A DNA stretch of 64,000 nt from Selenomonas sp. GACV-9 (GTDB lineage: Bacteria; Bacillota; Negativicutes; Selenomonadales; Selenomonadaceae), in assembly GCA_900116485.1 (NCBI GenBank), contig FPAX01000002.1, forward strand, positions 1 to 64,000, written 5' to 3'. The notes beneath the pieces are model-generated. The model saw nothing but the letters and a program-made list of their open reading frames with translations, searched no databases and was not told where the DNA came from. Below are positions 1 to 9,606 of the stretch, one piece after another (the stretch's first letter is position 1; each line of letters opens with the position of its first letter). The position numbers were made by a program, and so were the translations under genes.

Positions 1-101
1 CATTTAGCGGAGCGGAGAAAAAGTGCACCCACCCTCACCCAAGCTGAGCTGTAGCAAGCTTATTGTAATCTCGCACTGACAGACAAACTGCAATTTTACG
101 T
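1..101. other. Unassigned window edge
   Basis: No coding frame, tRNA or clear promoter could be supported in these first 100 bases. They lie beyond the addA terminator on the minus strand and probably belong to the leader of a gene outside the window. Confidence 0.4.
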
Positions 102-145
102 AAAAAAGCCCGCATAAGCCATTTTCATACCGACTTACGCGGGCA
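102..145 (-). terminator. Rho-independent terminator of addBA
   Basis: On the minus strand an 11-bp stem (GCCCGCGTAAG pairing with CTTATGCGGGC, one G-T pair) is followed directly by a run of six T. It lies about 45 bases after the addA stop codon and closes the addB-addA unit. Confidence 0.85.
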
Positions 146-187
146 TTTCATTTGCCACTTGTTTTTTGAATGTAGCTTTTTATCTCA

Positions 188-3100
188 TTACGGAACCATC
201 ACCATCTGTCCGCTGCGCAGCAGATAGAGATAGCGCTCCTTGACGGGACGTTGGAGGATTTCTTTTACCGCTTCGCTGTAGAGGTCCACCTGTACCTGAT
301 AGCGCCGCAAAGCCTGCTCAGGATCAGGATTCTGGTCAGTCTTATAGTCGATCAGCACGAGGCTACCGTCATCCTCCTCAAACAGCAAGTCAATGACGCC
401 CTGTGTGAAGACTTTCTCATCCGGTGACTGCACATCTGAATAGAAACGCTTGGCTGGCAGCATACGCGAAAACGGCAGCTCACGCCAGATATCCTTCGCC
501 TTGCGCAGACGCTGCCCGACAGCCGACTGCACGAAATCGCGGATGCCTTTCAGATAAACGACATCCTTCTGGCCAGGCAGCAGGATTCCAGCCTGCTCCA
601 TCCCCACCAGCTGTTGCCGGATTCCGGCAAAACTCATATCGCCATGGATATCGATATGCTGCATGACGGTATGCATGATGGTGCCCTTCTCGGCTGCAGA
701 TAATCCCTGCCGCTCCTCCTGCAGGAACTGTGGCCGTGGCCAGTCAAAATCAGCCTGGACCGCCTTGTCCATAGTTTCTGCCTTTACCAGCATCGTACCA
801 GGCTCTGTGTCATCCTCATGCAGTTCTTCGACGGCAAAGCGTCGCTTGATCTCAGTGACCGTCAGCTTGGCTGGCACCTCATCGAGTCCCCCCATATCAT
901 AACGATACGCGAGACAGTGCTCAACACGCTCCTTGTTCTCCGTTGCCGGCATGGGCTGCCCCAGAGCAGCTGCCCGCAGCAGTTCGTCATCCTGCAGTTC
1001 CTCTTCGTGCTGCATGCCGATAGCAGCAGCATTCAGGACTTGCACGGCAAAATGGGCCTCGGGCTCCAGCTCCAAGGCAGCATATCCATCAGCCTCATCA
1101 GCCACGAACTGCCGCAAAGCCTCGCCATCAGCATGGCGGATGATGGCAGGTGCCACCCAATCCAGATAGCTTGCCGCCTGCCGGACAAAAGCCGCAGGCA
1201 TCTGCCTGTCAGTACTTTGCAGATATTTGCCCCATTTCTTTTGTACCTTGTCAGCCTTCGACGCCGTCAGCACACCTGTCAGGATGAGCTTTTCGCGGGC
1301 CCTTGTCATTGCCACGTACAGCACACGCATCTCCTCTGCCTTTGACTCTGCGACGATTTTATCAGCGATTGCCTGCCAGGGCAGTGTATTGTAAATCTGC
1401 CGCCCGACACGCGAGCGCTCGCTGAGCTTTATGCCGATGCCTAGCTGCTGATGCATCAGGAAGTTTTTCTTGGTATCCTGCAGATTGAACTCTTTGGCCA
1501 TATCAGCCACGAAAACCACAGGGAACTCCAGTCCCTTGCTCTTATGGATGCTCATGATGCGCACGACGTTTTCACTAGCCCCGAGCGTCCGCGCCACGGA
1601 AAGGTCCGTATCGCGCTTGCGCAGGTCATCGATGAACCGCAGGAAACGGAACAAGCCGCGGTAATTCGTGCGTTCATAATCAGCCGCACGGTCAACGAGC
1701 ATGCGCAGATTCGCCTGCCGCAAAAGACCGCCCTTGAGACTACCGACATAATCATAGTAGCCGGTCTCACGGAACAGCATCCAGATGAGTTCCGGCACGC
1801 TGTGGCTCACGGCGTAATTGCGCCAGGCAGCCAGTTCCTGCTGAAAGGCTGACGTCCGCTCCGCAAGCTCCGCAGGCAATCCGGTATCTGGCGAGAAACT
1901 AGCCAGCAATCCATCGTAGAGATCACCATCTTCCGCCGACATGCGTATGCGGACAATCTCCTCCCAGGAAAAGCCGCCGATTGGCGATGCCAATACCGCC
2001 GCCAAGGGAATGTCCTGCCGTGCATTATCGATGATCGCCAGTAATGCCAGGACAAGCCTGACCTCCGTCGCCTCAAAGTAACCGCCATCCACATCAGCAT
2101 AAGCGGCAATGCCATTCTTGCGCAGTGTCTCGAGCAGTATATTGGCCTTGCCACGCACGGCGCGCAGCAAGATAGCAATATCGCGCAGCTCCAACGGCCG
2201 ATAGCCGTCAGCATCCTTATCATAGACGAATTTCCCCGCCTGCATGAGCTGCTGGATGCGGCTGGCGATATGCTGTGCCTCAAGGTCAAAACCTTCCAGC
2301 TCCTCACTATCGCCATCCTCTGCTGTCTCATCCATCTGCTTCTTAGGCACCTGCTGCTCCTCCGCAGCCTCCTGCAGCACGAGATCAAGTTCCAGTGGCC
2401 CTTGCAAGGTATTTCCATGGGCGGGATAGTTGGCCCCTGGATACAGCTTGCTGCGCTCATCGTATTCAATCTCGACGGCATCCCGCCGCATGACCTGATC
2501 AAAAATATAGTTGATTGGCGCGAGCACCTCTGCCCGGCTGCGGAAGTTCTGTTTCATCGTGATCAGCTGATTCAGTTCATCGGCCTGCGGCTGTTCCGGA
2601 TAACTGTCATATTTGGCCTGGAACAGATAGGGATCTGCCAAGCGGAACCGATAGATGCTCTGCTTGACATCGCCTACCGTGAACCGGTTGTCTTCACGAG
2701 CAATGAGATTCAGTATTGCCTCCTGTACACCATTGGTATCCTGGTACTCATCGACCATGATTGCCTTGAACTGCTCACGCAGGGACAAAGCCGCCTCCGT
2801 CGGCACGAATTCCGGCTCCGCCTGCATGAGCTTTGCCGCATCGCCACAGAGGATTGCCAGCGCATAGTGCTCGAGGTCGTTAAAGTCGAGGATATTGCGC
2901 TCTTTTTTCGCCGCCTGCAGGGCCTCGATAAAATCAATGACTAGTTCCGTATACTGCACAATGACCTCGCCGCAACGATTGATGCGCTCCATATTCCCGG
3001 CTTCACTTTCACAAAAGTAACGATCCTTGAGCCCTTCATTGAAACGTTTCTTCAGCTTCTTGCGCTCCGCATCAAAGGCTTCGCGGATTTCCGGATAATC

Positions 3101-4039
3101 TTCCTGCAAGGGTTTGAAAATCTTTGCACCGATATTCTTCCACTTTAGGTCAGCGACACATTGGCATACCTCATCAAAACAGCCTGCTGCCGGATTTTTC
3201 TCACAGCTGCGCAACGCCCCCCGGATTGCCTTGAGCTGTTCCACATCTTCCTGCACCGCAGCAGCATAAGGCTGCCATTCCTCCTGCAATGCCGCAGGGG
3301 CCGCATCCGATACTATTCCTGCCAGAGCAGCATACTCTCGGATGATTGCATCTAGCTCCGGACAGACCGTGGACAACATCGCCTTAAACCACGGCGTTGC
3401 AATAAGGCTGTCTGCTGTCAGGAAAAGCTCCTGTTGCTGACGCAGCCAGGCAATTGGATACGGCTGGCTCTGACAAAATCCATACAGCTTCAATACTGCA
3501 TCGTATATCTTATCATCGCCCTTATCATCGCCATAGTCATCGGCAAACGACAAGAAACCTTCCCAACGAGAAAGTTCCGCTTCGTTTTCCGGCCGCTCAT
3601 AATGCTGTTCCAAGAGTTCTTCGAGCACGTCGCGCTTGAGCAGGACCATTTCCTGCTCACTGGCCAGGCGGAACTGCGGATCTACATCAATAACATCAAT
3701 GTACTGGCGGATGACCTTCTGACAGAATGAATGGAAGGTACAGATATCGGCCCCGGTCAGCAGCACCGACTGCCGCTCCAGCCAGGCAGACATCCCGGCA
3801 CTCGTCTCCTCTAGCAGCCGTTCCTGCAAGGCCCCTTCGATACGCTCACGCATCTCGGCCGCCGCTGCATTGGTAAACGTCACGACCAATAGCTCATCGA
3901 TGCTGAGTTCCTGCTCCATCAACTGCTTGATGATGCGCTCGACCAACACGCGGGTCTTTCCCGAACCGGCTGCTGCCGCTACGAGGATATTCTTGTCGCG
4001 GACATCAATGGCTTTCTGTTGGTCCTTCGTGAATCCCAT
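188..4039 (-). CDS. addA: ATP-dependent helicase/nuclease subunit A (AddA)
   Basis: AddA is the UvrD-like 3'-5' helicase and nuclease subunit of the AddAB complex, which resects double-strand breaks for RecA-dependent repair (the RecBCD counterpart in Firmicutes). The 1283-residue protein has a Walker A motif AAAAGSGKT near residue 25, a helicase motif II VDEYQDTN in the middle, a motif MTRAREK typical of UvrD helicases, and a C-terminal RecB-type nuclease with GVIDLLF and LIDYKTD near residue 1240. The frame is open further upstream, but the start was placed at MGFTKDQQ because GGGAGG lies 8-9 bases before that ATG and the upstream residues do not look like AddA. The start overlaps the end of addB by 35 bases, so the two are translated from one message. 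Confidence 0.96.
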   Translation of the reverse strand: MGFTKDQQKAIDVRDKNILVAAAAGSGKTRVLVERIIKQLMEQELSIDELLVVTFTNAAAAEMRERIEGALQERLLEETSAGMSAWLERQSVLLTGADICTFHSFCQKVIRQYIDVIDVDPQFRLASEQEMVLLKRDVLEELLEQHYERPENEAELSRWEGFLSFADDYGDDKGDDKIYDAVLKLYGFCQSQPYPIAWLRQQQELFLTADSLIATPWFKAMLSTVCPELDAIIREYAALAGIVSDAAPAALQEEWQPYAAAVQEDVEQLKAIRGALRSCEKNPAAGCFDEVCQCVADLKWKNIGAKIFKPLQEDYPEIREAFDAERKKLKKRFNEGLKDRYFCESEAGNMERINRCGEVIVQYTELVIDFIEALQAAKKERNILDFNDLEHYALAILCGDAAKLMQAEPEFVPTEAALSLREQFKAIMVDEYQDTNGVQEAILNLIAREDNRFTVGDVKQSIYRFRLADPYLFQAKYDSYPEQPQADELNQLITMKQNFRSRAEVLAPINYIFDQVMRRDAVEIEYDERSKLYPGANYPAHGNTLQGPLELDLVLQEAAEEQQVPKKQMDETAEDGDSEELEGFDLEAQHIASRIQQLMQAGKFVYDKDADGYRPLELRDIAILLRAVRGKANILLETLRKNGIAAYADVDGGYFEATEVRLVLALLAIIDNARQDIPLAAVLASPIGGFSWEEIVRIRMSAEDGDLYDGLLASFSPDTGLPAELAERTSAFQQELAAWRNYAVSHSVPELIWMLFRETGYYDYVGSLKGGLLRQANLRMLVDRAADYERTNYRGLFRFLRFIDDLRKRDTDLSVARTLGASENVVRIMSIHKSKGLEFPVVFVADMAKEFNLQDTKKNFLMHQQLGIGIKLSERSRVGRQIYNTLPWQAIADKIVAESKAEEMRVLYVAMTRAREKLILTGVLTASKADKVQKKWGKYLQSTDRQMPAAFVRQAASYLDWVAPAIIRHADGEALRQFVADEADGYAALELEPEAHFAVQVLNAAAIGMQHEEELQDDELLRAAALGQPMPATENKERVEHCLAYRYDMGGLDEVPAKLTVTEIKRRFAVEELHEDDTEPGTMLVKAETMDKAVQADFDWPRPQFLQEERQGLSAAEKGTIMHTVMQHIDIHGDMSFAGIRQQLVGMEQAGILLPGQKDVVYLKGIRDFVQSAVGQRLRKAKDIWRELPFSRMLPAKRFYSDVQSPDEKVFTQGVIDLLFEEDDGSLVLIDYKTDQNPDPEQALRRYQVQVDLYSEAVKEILQRPVKERYLYLLRSGQMVMVP

Positions 4040-7000
4040 CGAGCAAATCCTCCCTTCCCATACACTTTGCCATCTGGCACTCCATCTGCGCCTCATCGCT
4101 GCAACCGATTTCGCGGTATTCGCAGCCCGGCAATTCCGGATTGAAGCCGCAGACATCCTTATACAGGCAATATCTGCAGGCCGTGCGCTTCTTCTGCTCC
4201 CGCAGGCGATAGGGGCTGGCTTTTATGACACCATCGAGTATCTCACGGCCTGTATCCCGCAAAATATAGTCGACATAAGCAAGCAACAGTTCAAATTCCT
4301 TCTGCGTGCGCACATAATGATACTTCTTGGTATTATCATCAAAACTGCCGTCTTTTTTCTTCTTCACCTTCAGATGCCCCAGCCCCTTTTCGATGCTGTC
4401 AACAAGTTCCGCATCAGCCAGGACCCAGCCAGGCATACGCAATTCGGCCATTACCTTCTTTTGCAGCTCTGCTTCGGACAGGCGCTTCCCGCTCGCAATC
4501 AGCGGATTCTGCAAGAACGCATAGAGCATGCCAGCGGGAAAACGGTCTTGGCCCTGCTGATGGAAGAGCTGCTGTGCCACCAGCACATAGACCAGCAGCT
4601 GCAGCTTGAGCCCATAGTAAACCTCAAACAGATTGATGGCCGCCTGCCCCGTCTTGTAGTCAATGACCAGGAAGAATGGATTATCCTGATGGATATCAAG
4701 ACGGTCAATCTGCCCCTTGAAGGACAGCTGATAGCCATTGCCAAGCGGCAACGGCGACAGCTGCGCCATATCCCCCGCATGACCGAAGGCCTGCTCGAAA
4801 TACGCCGGCTGGAACTCCGACAACGCCGCCCAAGCGGTAAGCTGCTCCACCGACTGGCTTGCCGTTGCCGCGATACGTTGCTTGAGATGCCGGTAATTGG
4901 CACGGCTCAGCAGGATCTCGCTTTGCAGCCGCGGAGCCAATGTATCCACAAGTTCCCGGCAAAGATCCAAGCGGCGCTCTGCCGGTACATCCTGCCAGCG
5001 GCCAGCATACTGGTCACGTACCTGCTCACCATAAGCACGCAGTACGGCATGCAGCAGCTGCCCCAGATCCATATTACGGAACTGATATTCACGGCGTTCC
5101 TGCAGCTTGAGCCCATAACTGGCAAAATGCGCAAAGGGACACGAGCGGAACTTCTCAAACTGCGTCACGCTGCCATGCAGGCTCTTGCCCCGCAGATATA
5201 TCATCTTGGCCAGTTCCGGCGGCAGCTGCTCTTCATCAGTCTTGGCAAACAGACCTGACAGTGCCAGCTGCAACGGCCGCTCCAAATCCTTTTGGTTTAA
5301 AGCCCAGTTGTAGACATCCTGCCAAAACGGCTCCATCTCACGGCCGCCAGTTTCGCGGCGGCCACGCAAGGCATTCACGAGTCCTGACAGTGCCGGCCGT
5401 CCCGCCGAAAGCTGCAGGTCATCGCTGCGCCCCAAGGTCTCCAGCGGAATGGACAGGAACGTGGCCGCCGGCACGAGCTTGCGCAACTGGCTGACAAGCG
5501 TTGATGGCTGCAGCCCTTTTCCTTCAGCATCAGCCAGCGCATACGATACCCAAAGATACTCACGCGCCTCGTTGAAGCCGCGATAGAGCAGGAACTTCTC
5601 ACCGAAACTGCGCTCGCGGCCGCCGCGTGATATCTCCTGCACATCCATGCCTTCCTTGTCCAGCTGGGCCAGGATCTCATCGATATGAAGCCGATCAGCA
5701 TCTGTGAACAAGCCCTGCTCGGCCGTGTGCCGTGGCATGATGCCAGCATTAGCCCCCAGGATATACACGGCCCGCGTATTATCAAGACTGTTCTGATCGA
5801 AGGATGCGATGGTCACATAGTCAAGCCCTGGCGGGATCAGCGAGATCTGCAACGCATCAAGCCCATCACTGAGCACAGCGGCAAAATCCGTCAGGGACAT
5901 GGTGTCCTGTCCACTGATCTCCACGATCTGGTCGAGCAGGGCGATACTGCCTGCCCATATCTGCCGATGTTCGGCCGCATCAGCCAGACGCCCTTCCTGC
6001 TCAGCCATTTCAGTCCACTGGGCAAGATGCAGCGGCACCTCAAGCCCCACCAGCAGATGATAGACTGCCTCCGTCTGCGCCCGGACATCCTTAGCCGCCC
6101 GGACCTCATCCTCAAAGGCAGCCAATGACGCCACAGCCTGGCGGCGCAAGCTGTCGATATGCAGCAAGCGAAGCTGCGCTGCCTCATCGATTGCTGCTTC
6201 ATCATCCTCCAGATCGTAGCGGCGATGCCACGACCATGCCTCTTCCTGGGTCCAGCGCTTGCGACCACGAATCCCAAACTCCAGCACATAATTCTCGAGT
6301 TTGTCCACGTCCTCGCGGACCAACGGGAAGAATCCTGTACGCAGGCAGCGGAATACCGTTTCATACCGCCAGCCCTTCACGACCACTTCCAGCACAGAGC
6401 GCATGAGTTCTGCCAATGGATGATGGATACTCGGCCGCTTGCTGTCCGCGAAGAACGGTATTCCATAATCCCGGAATACGAGCTGCAGCACCTCATCATA
6501 GGCCTCTTCGGCCCGGATCAGCACACCGATATCCCGATATCGGCATCCTTCCTCCCGAACCAGCCGCAGGATATCCGCCGCCACGACTTCCACCTCGAGC
6601 CTGCGATTAGCTGCCTCCACGATCTTAAGCCCCTGACCTTCCACCAGCGAAGCACCGCCAGCAGCAAACAGGTTCTTCTCTACCTGCTGCAGGACCTGTG
6701 AGTCTGTGCGCCGATTCCCTGTCAAAAGCGTTACTGGATAGCTGGCATCTGCGCTGCTCCTTGAAAGCTCCCGCATCAGACGGACGATATTTTCCATAGT
6801 CCGGTACGACCGTTGGAACAGCCCAGTCTCCTGCTGGTTCTCTGGCAGCTGCAGATTCACGCGCCCATCCGCCAGCAGTTCCCCCTGCATGGGCAGGGTA
6901 ATATGCACAGCCGCTGCTGTTTGCAGCAGCGCTGCCAGCACCATCATTTCCTGCGGATTGAAGAAGATAAAGCCATCGATCCACACCTCGGCCCCATGCA

Positions 7001-7601
7001 TGAGCTCAGCCTGGGGCAGCTGCTCTGCCAGCAGTGTCATCATGTCTTCGGCATCATTGGCCTTGCCCTGCATGGCAGCGGCAAATTCATCAGTCAGCAG
7101 GGAGAGCTCCTTGAGTTTGCCCGCCAAGCGGCTGCTGTGTTCATCCAGACGGCTGCCTGCCATGCGCAGCACATCAGTCGTCAGCCGATAGCTCTTGATC
7201 TCCTTGATAGCCTCCGACAGGCTTGCCGTAAAGCCACGCTGCCGGGCCGCTCGGGCAAACACCGTGAGATCCTTGGCCTTCTGATGCCTCACAAGCAGCT
7301 TGCGCAGCAGCAACCGGCGTCCGACCTCGCTGATGCGCGGTGTATACGCCCCGCCTGTCTCCATGAGGATTTGGCGGGCGAAACGGCGAAAGCCGAATAC
7401 ATAGGCGCGGAAAAATCCCTGGCCCTGCGGCATCGATGCCGCAAGCTCGCGCTCCACCTTATACGTCATATGCTCGGGCAAGAGCAAGAACAGCGCCGGC
7501 CCCAAAGGGTCGCGCTGCATCTTTTCGCGCATCGCCGTCAGGCATGTCTGTGTCTTGCCTGTACCCGCACGGCCGATGATGAAATCTAACTTTGCTGTCA
7601 T
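4005..7601 (-). CDS. addB: ATP-dependent helicase/nuclease subunit B (AddB)
   Basis: AddB is the partner of AddA. It has an inactive helicase fold, takes part in Chi recognition, and carries a second nuclease domain stabilised by an iron-sulfur cluster. This 1198-residue protein begins with a Walker A motif GRAGTGKT at about residues 10-17, has the first cluster cysteine in FRSCPFAHF near residue 818, a nuclease motif LVIDYKTG near residue 982, and the remaining cysteines in CRYCLYKDVC near residue 1143. Size and motif order match the family. A terminator-like hairpin ends only about 34 bases upstream of the start, leaving little room for a separate promoter. Confidence 0.96.
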   Translation of the reverse strand: MTAKLDFIIGRAGTGKTQTCLTAMREKMQRDPLGPALFLLLPEHMTYKVERELAASMPQGQGFFRAYVFGFRRFARQILMETGGAYTPRISEVGRRLLLRKLLVRHQKAKDLTVFARAARQRGFTASLSEAIKEIKSYRLTTDVLRMAGSRLDEHSSRLAGKLKELSLLTDEFAAAMQGKANDAEDMMTLLAEQLPQAELMHGAEVWIDGFIFFNPQEMMVLAALLQTAAAVHITLPMQGELLADGRVNLQLPENQQETGLFQRSYRTMENIVRLMRELSRSSADASYPVTLLTGNRRTDSQVLQQVEKNLFAAGGASLVEGQGLKIVEAANRRLEVEVVAADILRLVREEGCRYRDIGVLIRAEEAYDEVLQLVFRDYGIPFFADSKRPSIHHPLAELMRSVLEVVVKGWRYETVFRCLRTGFFPLVREDVDKLENYVLEFGIRGRKRWTQEEAWSWHRRYDLEDDEAAIDEAAQLRLLHIDSLRRQAVASLAAFEDEVRAAKDVRAQTEAVYHLLVGLEVPLHLAQWTEMAEQEGRLADAAEHRQIWAGSIALLDQIVEISGQDTMSLTDFAAVLSDGLDALQISLIPPGLDYVTIASFDQNSLDNTRAVYILGANAGIMPRHTAEQGLFTDADRLHIDEILAQLDKEGMDVQEISRGGRERSFGEKFLLYRGFNEAREYLWVSYALADAEGKGLQPSTLVSQLRKLVPAATFLSIPLETLGRSDDLQLSAGRPALSGLVNALRGRRETGGREMEPFWQDVYNWALNQKDLERPLQLALSGLFAKTDEEQLPPELAKMIYLRGKSLHGSVTQFEKFRSCPFAHFASYGLKLQERREYQFRNMDLGQLLHAVLRAYGEQVRDQYAGRWQDVPAERRLDLCRELVDTLAPRLQSEILLSRANYRHLKQRIAATASQSVEQLTAWAALSEFQPAYFEQAFGHAGDMAQLSPLPLGNGYQLSFKGQIDRLDIHQDNPFFLVIDYKTGQAAINLFEVYYGLKLQLLVYVLVAQQLFHQQGQDRFPAGMLYAFLQNPLIASGKRLSEAELQKKVMAELRMPGWVLADAELVDSIEKGLGHLKVKKKKDGSFDDNTKKYHYVRTQKEFELLLAYVDYILRDTGREILDGVIKASPYRLREQKKRTACRYCLYKDVCGFNPELPGCEYREIGCSDEAQMECQMAKCMGREDLLDGIHEGPTESH

Positions 7602-7633
7602 GATAACCTGCCTTTATCCATGCCTGTCATAAA

Positions 7634-7670
7634 AGAAAGGACATATTCCCCTCGGGGAATATGTCCCTTT
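7634..7670 (-). terminator. Terminator after the PaaK-like gene
   Basis: A long, nearly perfect hairpin (AAAGGGACATATTCCCC pairing with its complement around a 2-3 base loop) is followed on the minus strand by CTTTCTTTT. It lies directly after the stop codon at 7674 and just upstream of addB. Confidence 0.8.
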
Positions 7671-7673
7671 CAC

Positions 7674-8651
7674 TCACATAAAAGAGAACGGTGTCGTAAC
7701 ACGGCACAGCGTACGTCCGCAGCTGCAAGCCTCTTCCTCCACCATGACGGCCTGACCCGTACGATAGCGGATAAGCGGCATCGCCTCATTCATGAGGCTG
7801 GTGATAACCAGCTCACCCATCTGATGCGGCTCTGATATGACTTGATCGCTGTTGAACGCCACGATCTCCGGGTAATAATAATCCTCCTGGATATGATAGC
7901 CATTATGTGCCTCACATTGGAAAAGTATGCCTGCAGTCCCAAGCTCAGCTGGCTCATAAAGGTTGAATACCTGTGCCTTGGTCCGCTCCTGGATATGACG
8001 CTGCATAGGGTTCTGCACGCCCTGAGTATTACAGCAGATCACGCGGCTCAGCGGATAATCCACGATGTTCTTGCCTGTCGCCTGCAGCTGGATGATCAGC
8101 TGCATGATAAGCTGTGGCGTGCTGACCAGGGTATCCATGCTCATGAGCTCCATGAGCCGCAGCCACTGCCGGTAATCTGTGCCCATCGGCACCACCGTCG
8201 AGCCAATCATCTCAAGCGCATACTGGATATCGAGCAGTCGGCTGTCCGACAGGTCTCCCTGCAGGGCGACAACCGACGCATTGGTGATGCCAGCAGCCAC
8301 CAGGCAGCGTGTCATCATCTCAACATTATGCGCGATATCCCCATTCGTATAGAACTTCGTTATCTCACCGGTCTCCTGCTGCATCACATTGAAGCGCAGG
8401 ATTCCTGAAAGCGGCATCGTCAAAATGTCGAGCGAATCAACACGATACAGCATATTCTTTTCCAGGAACGGCAGTTTCGCAATGTCCGCCAAGCTTTGCA
8501 CATCCTCATAGGATACACCTTTTTCCTCAAACTGCTTTTGATAGAAAAAGCTCTTTTCCAGCGTCCATTTCAATTGCTTTTTCAGCCGTTCCAGCTGCAA
8601 GTCGCGCAACTTTTCTCTATCCAATTGTTCGATCTGCTGATTCGCGTACAT
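7674..8651 (-). CDS. PaaK-like adenylate-forming protein, degenerate and truncated
   Basis: This 325-residue protein aligns by eye with phenylacetate-CoA ligase (PaaK) type enzymes. It has the N-terminal helical region with LPFLEK, the CEAHNG...H..ED block and LIRYRTG near the C-terminus followed by CSCGR. The signature residues are altered. The phosphate-binding loop SSGTTGKP of PaaK is replaced by QQETGEIT, the YG.TE motif reads YEPAE, the ribose-binding Asp of RTGD is Gln (RTGQ), and the C-terminal lid of about 100 residues is absent. It probably does not make acyl adenylates as PaaK does, and its real role is unknown. It follows cheR by 37 bases and ends at a strong terminator, so the two are probably co-transcribed. 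Confidence 0.7.
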   Translation of the reverse strand: MYANQQIEQLDREKLRDLQLERLKKQLKWTLEKSFFYQKQFEEKGVSYEDVQSLADIAKLPFLEKNMLYRVDSLDILTMPLSGILRFNVMQQETGEITKFYTNGDIAHNVEMMTRCLVAAGITNASVVALQGDLSDSRLLDIQYALEMIGSTVVPMGTDYRQWLRLMELMSMDTLVSTPQLIMQLIIQLQATGKNIVDYPLSRVICCNTQGVQNPMQRHIQERTKAQVFNLYEPAELGTAGILFQCEAHNGYHIQEDYYYPEIVAFNSDQVISEPHQMGELVITSLMNEAMPLIRYRTGQAVMVEEEACSCGRTLCRVTTPFSFM

Positions 8652-8688
8652 GACTTAGCTCCGTTCAACTCTATTTGCTATTTCCGGC

Positions 8689-9477
8689 TTACCCCAACGG
8701 TTTCTGATAGAAGAACGGCTGGAAGCTGGTATACCCCAATTTGCGGAAATTGAGGATTGCCTCAGTAGCACCGACAAAGAGGATACCACCTGGCTTGAGT
8801 GCCTTGAAAAAGTTTGCATACAGCTGGTCTTTGGCTTCCTCGGTAAAGTAGATGACTACATTACGGCAAAGGATCAGGTCAAAGCCCTCTTCGAACTTAT
8901 CCTTCAACAGATTGTGACGTTTGAACTCGATGCAGCTCTTGATTTCCTGCTTGACTGCAAACTTGTCACCATCCACCTTATCAAAATACTGGGCACGACG
9001 CTGCGGCGTCATGGCCTTGATCTCGTTATCCGTATAGATACCGCGTTTTGCCTTGGCCAGGATCTCAACATCAAGATCCGAAGCTAGGATGCGGTGGCGC
9101 GTATTCGGCGTCATCTCTTTCATGATGATAGCCAGGGAATAGGGCTCAGCACCAATCGAGCAGCCAGCGCTCCAGATATTGAGTTTCGGCGACCGCTTGA
9201 GCAGGTCCGGAATGACATCAGTTTCCAGCTTACCAAATTTCTCTGGCGTGCGGAAAAACTCCGAAACGTTGATCGTCAGATATTCGATAAAAGCCGCAAA
9301 ATCATCCTTATCCTTGGCCGCATTGTCAAAATACGCACTATAGGAATCCATGCCTGCCCGCGTAACCAGATTGCCGATACGGCGTTTCATCTGTGGTTCC
9401 TTGTACAGGTCAAGGTCAATTTCCGTCTTAGCTTTCAACTTTCTCTTGAATTCCACCCAATCTTTTTCATCCATCAT
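8689..9477 (-). CDS. cheR: CheR-type chemoreceptor glutamate methyltransferase
   Basis: CheR transfers a methyl group from S-adenosylmethionine to glutamates on chemoreceptors during adaptation. The 262-residue protein has the N-terminal all-helical CheR domain, the motif TINVSEFFR, and a Rossmann methyltransferase domain with IWSAGCSIGAEPYSLA and later DLILCRNVVIYF. Length and motifs are typical. It starts ATGATG with GGAGGG 8 bases upstream. No other chemotaxis gene is nearby; its only partner here is the PaaK-like gene downstream, so its substrate receptor cannot be inferred from context. Confidence 0.93.
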   Translation of the reverse strand: MMDEKDWVEFKRKLKAKTEIDLDLYKEPQMKRRIGNLVTRAGMDSYSAYFDNAAKDKDDFAAFIEYLTINVSEFFRTPEKFGKLETDVIPDLLKRSPKLNIWSAGCSIGAEPYSLAIIMKEMTPNTRHRILASDLDVEILAKAKRGIYTDNEIKAMTPQRRAQYFDKVDGDKFAVKQEIKSCIEFKRHNLLKDKFEEGFDLILCRNVVIYFTEEAKDQLYANFFKALKPGGILFVGATEAILNFRKLGYTSFQPFFYQKPLG

Positions 9478-9606
9478 GGGTCTTCCCTCCTATTTCCTCT
9501 GCCTGACTGCCCACTAGCAGTCTCCCGTTGCTACATCTCATTACTATATAGTATTCCCGCTATCCTAGAAAAATCCTGCTGCTGGCCATGGGAGGGAAAA
9601 AATATT

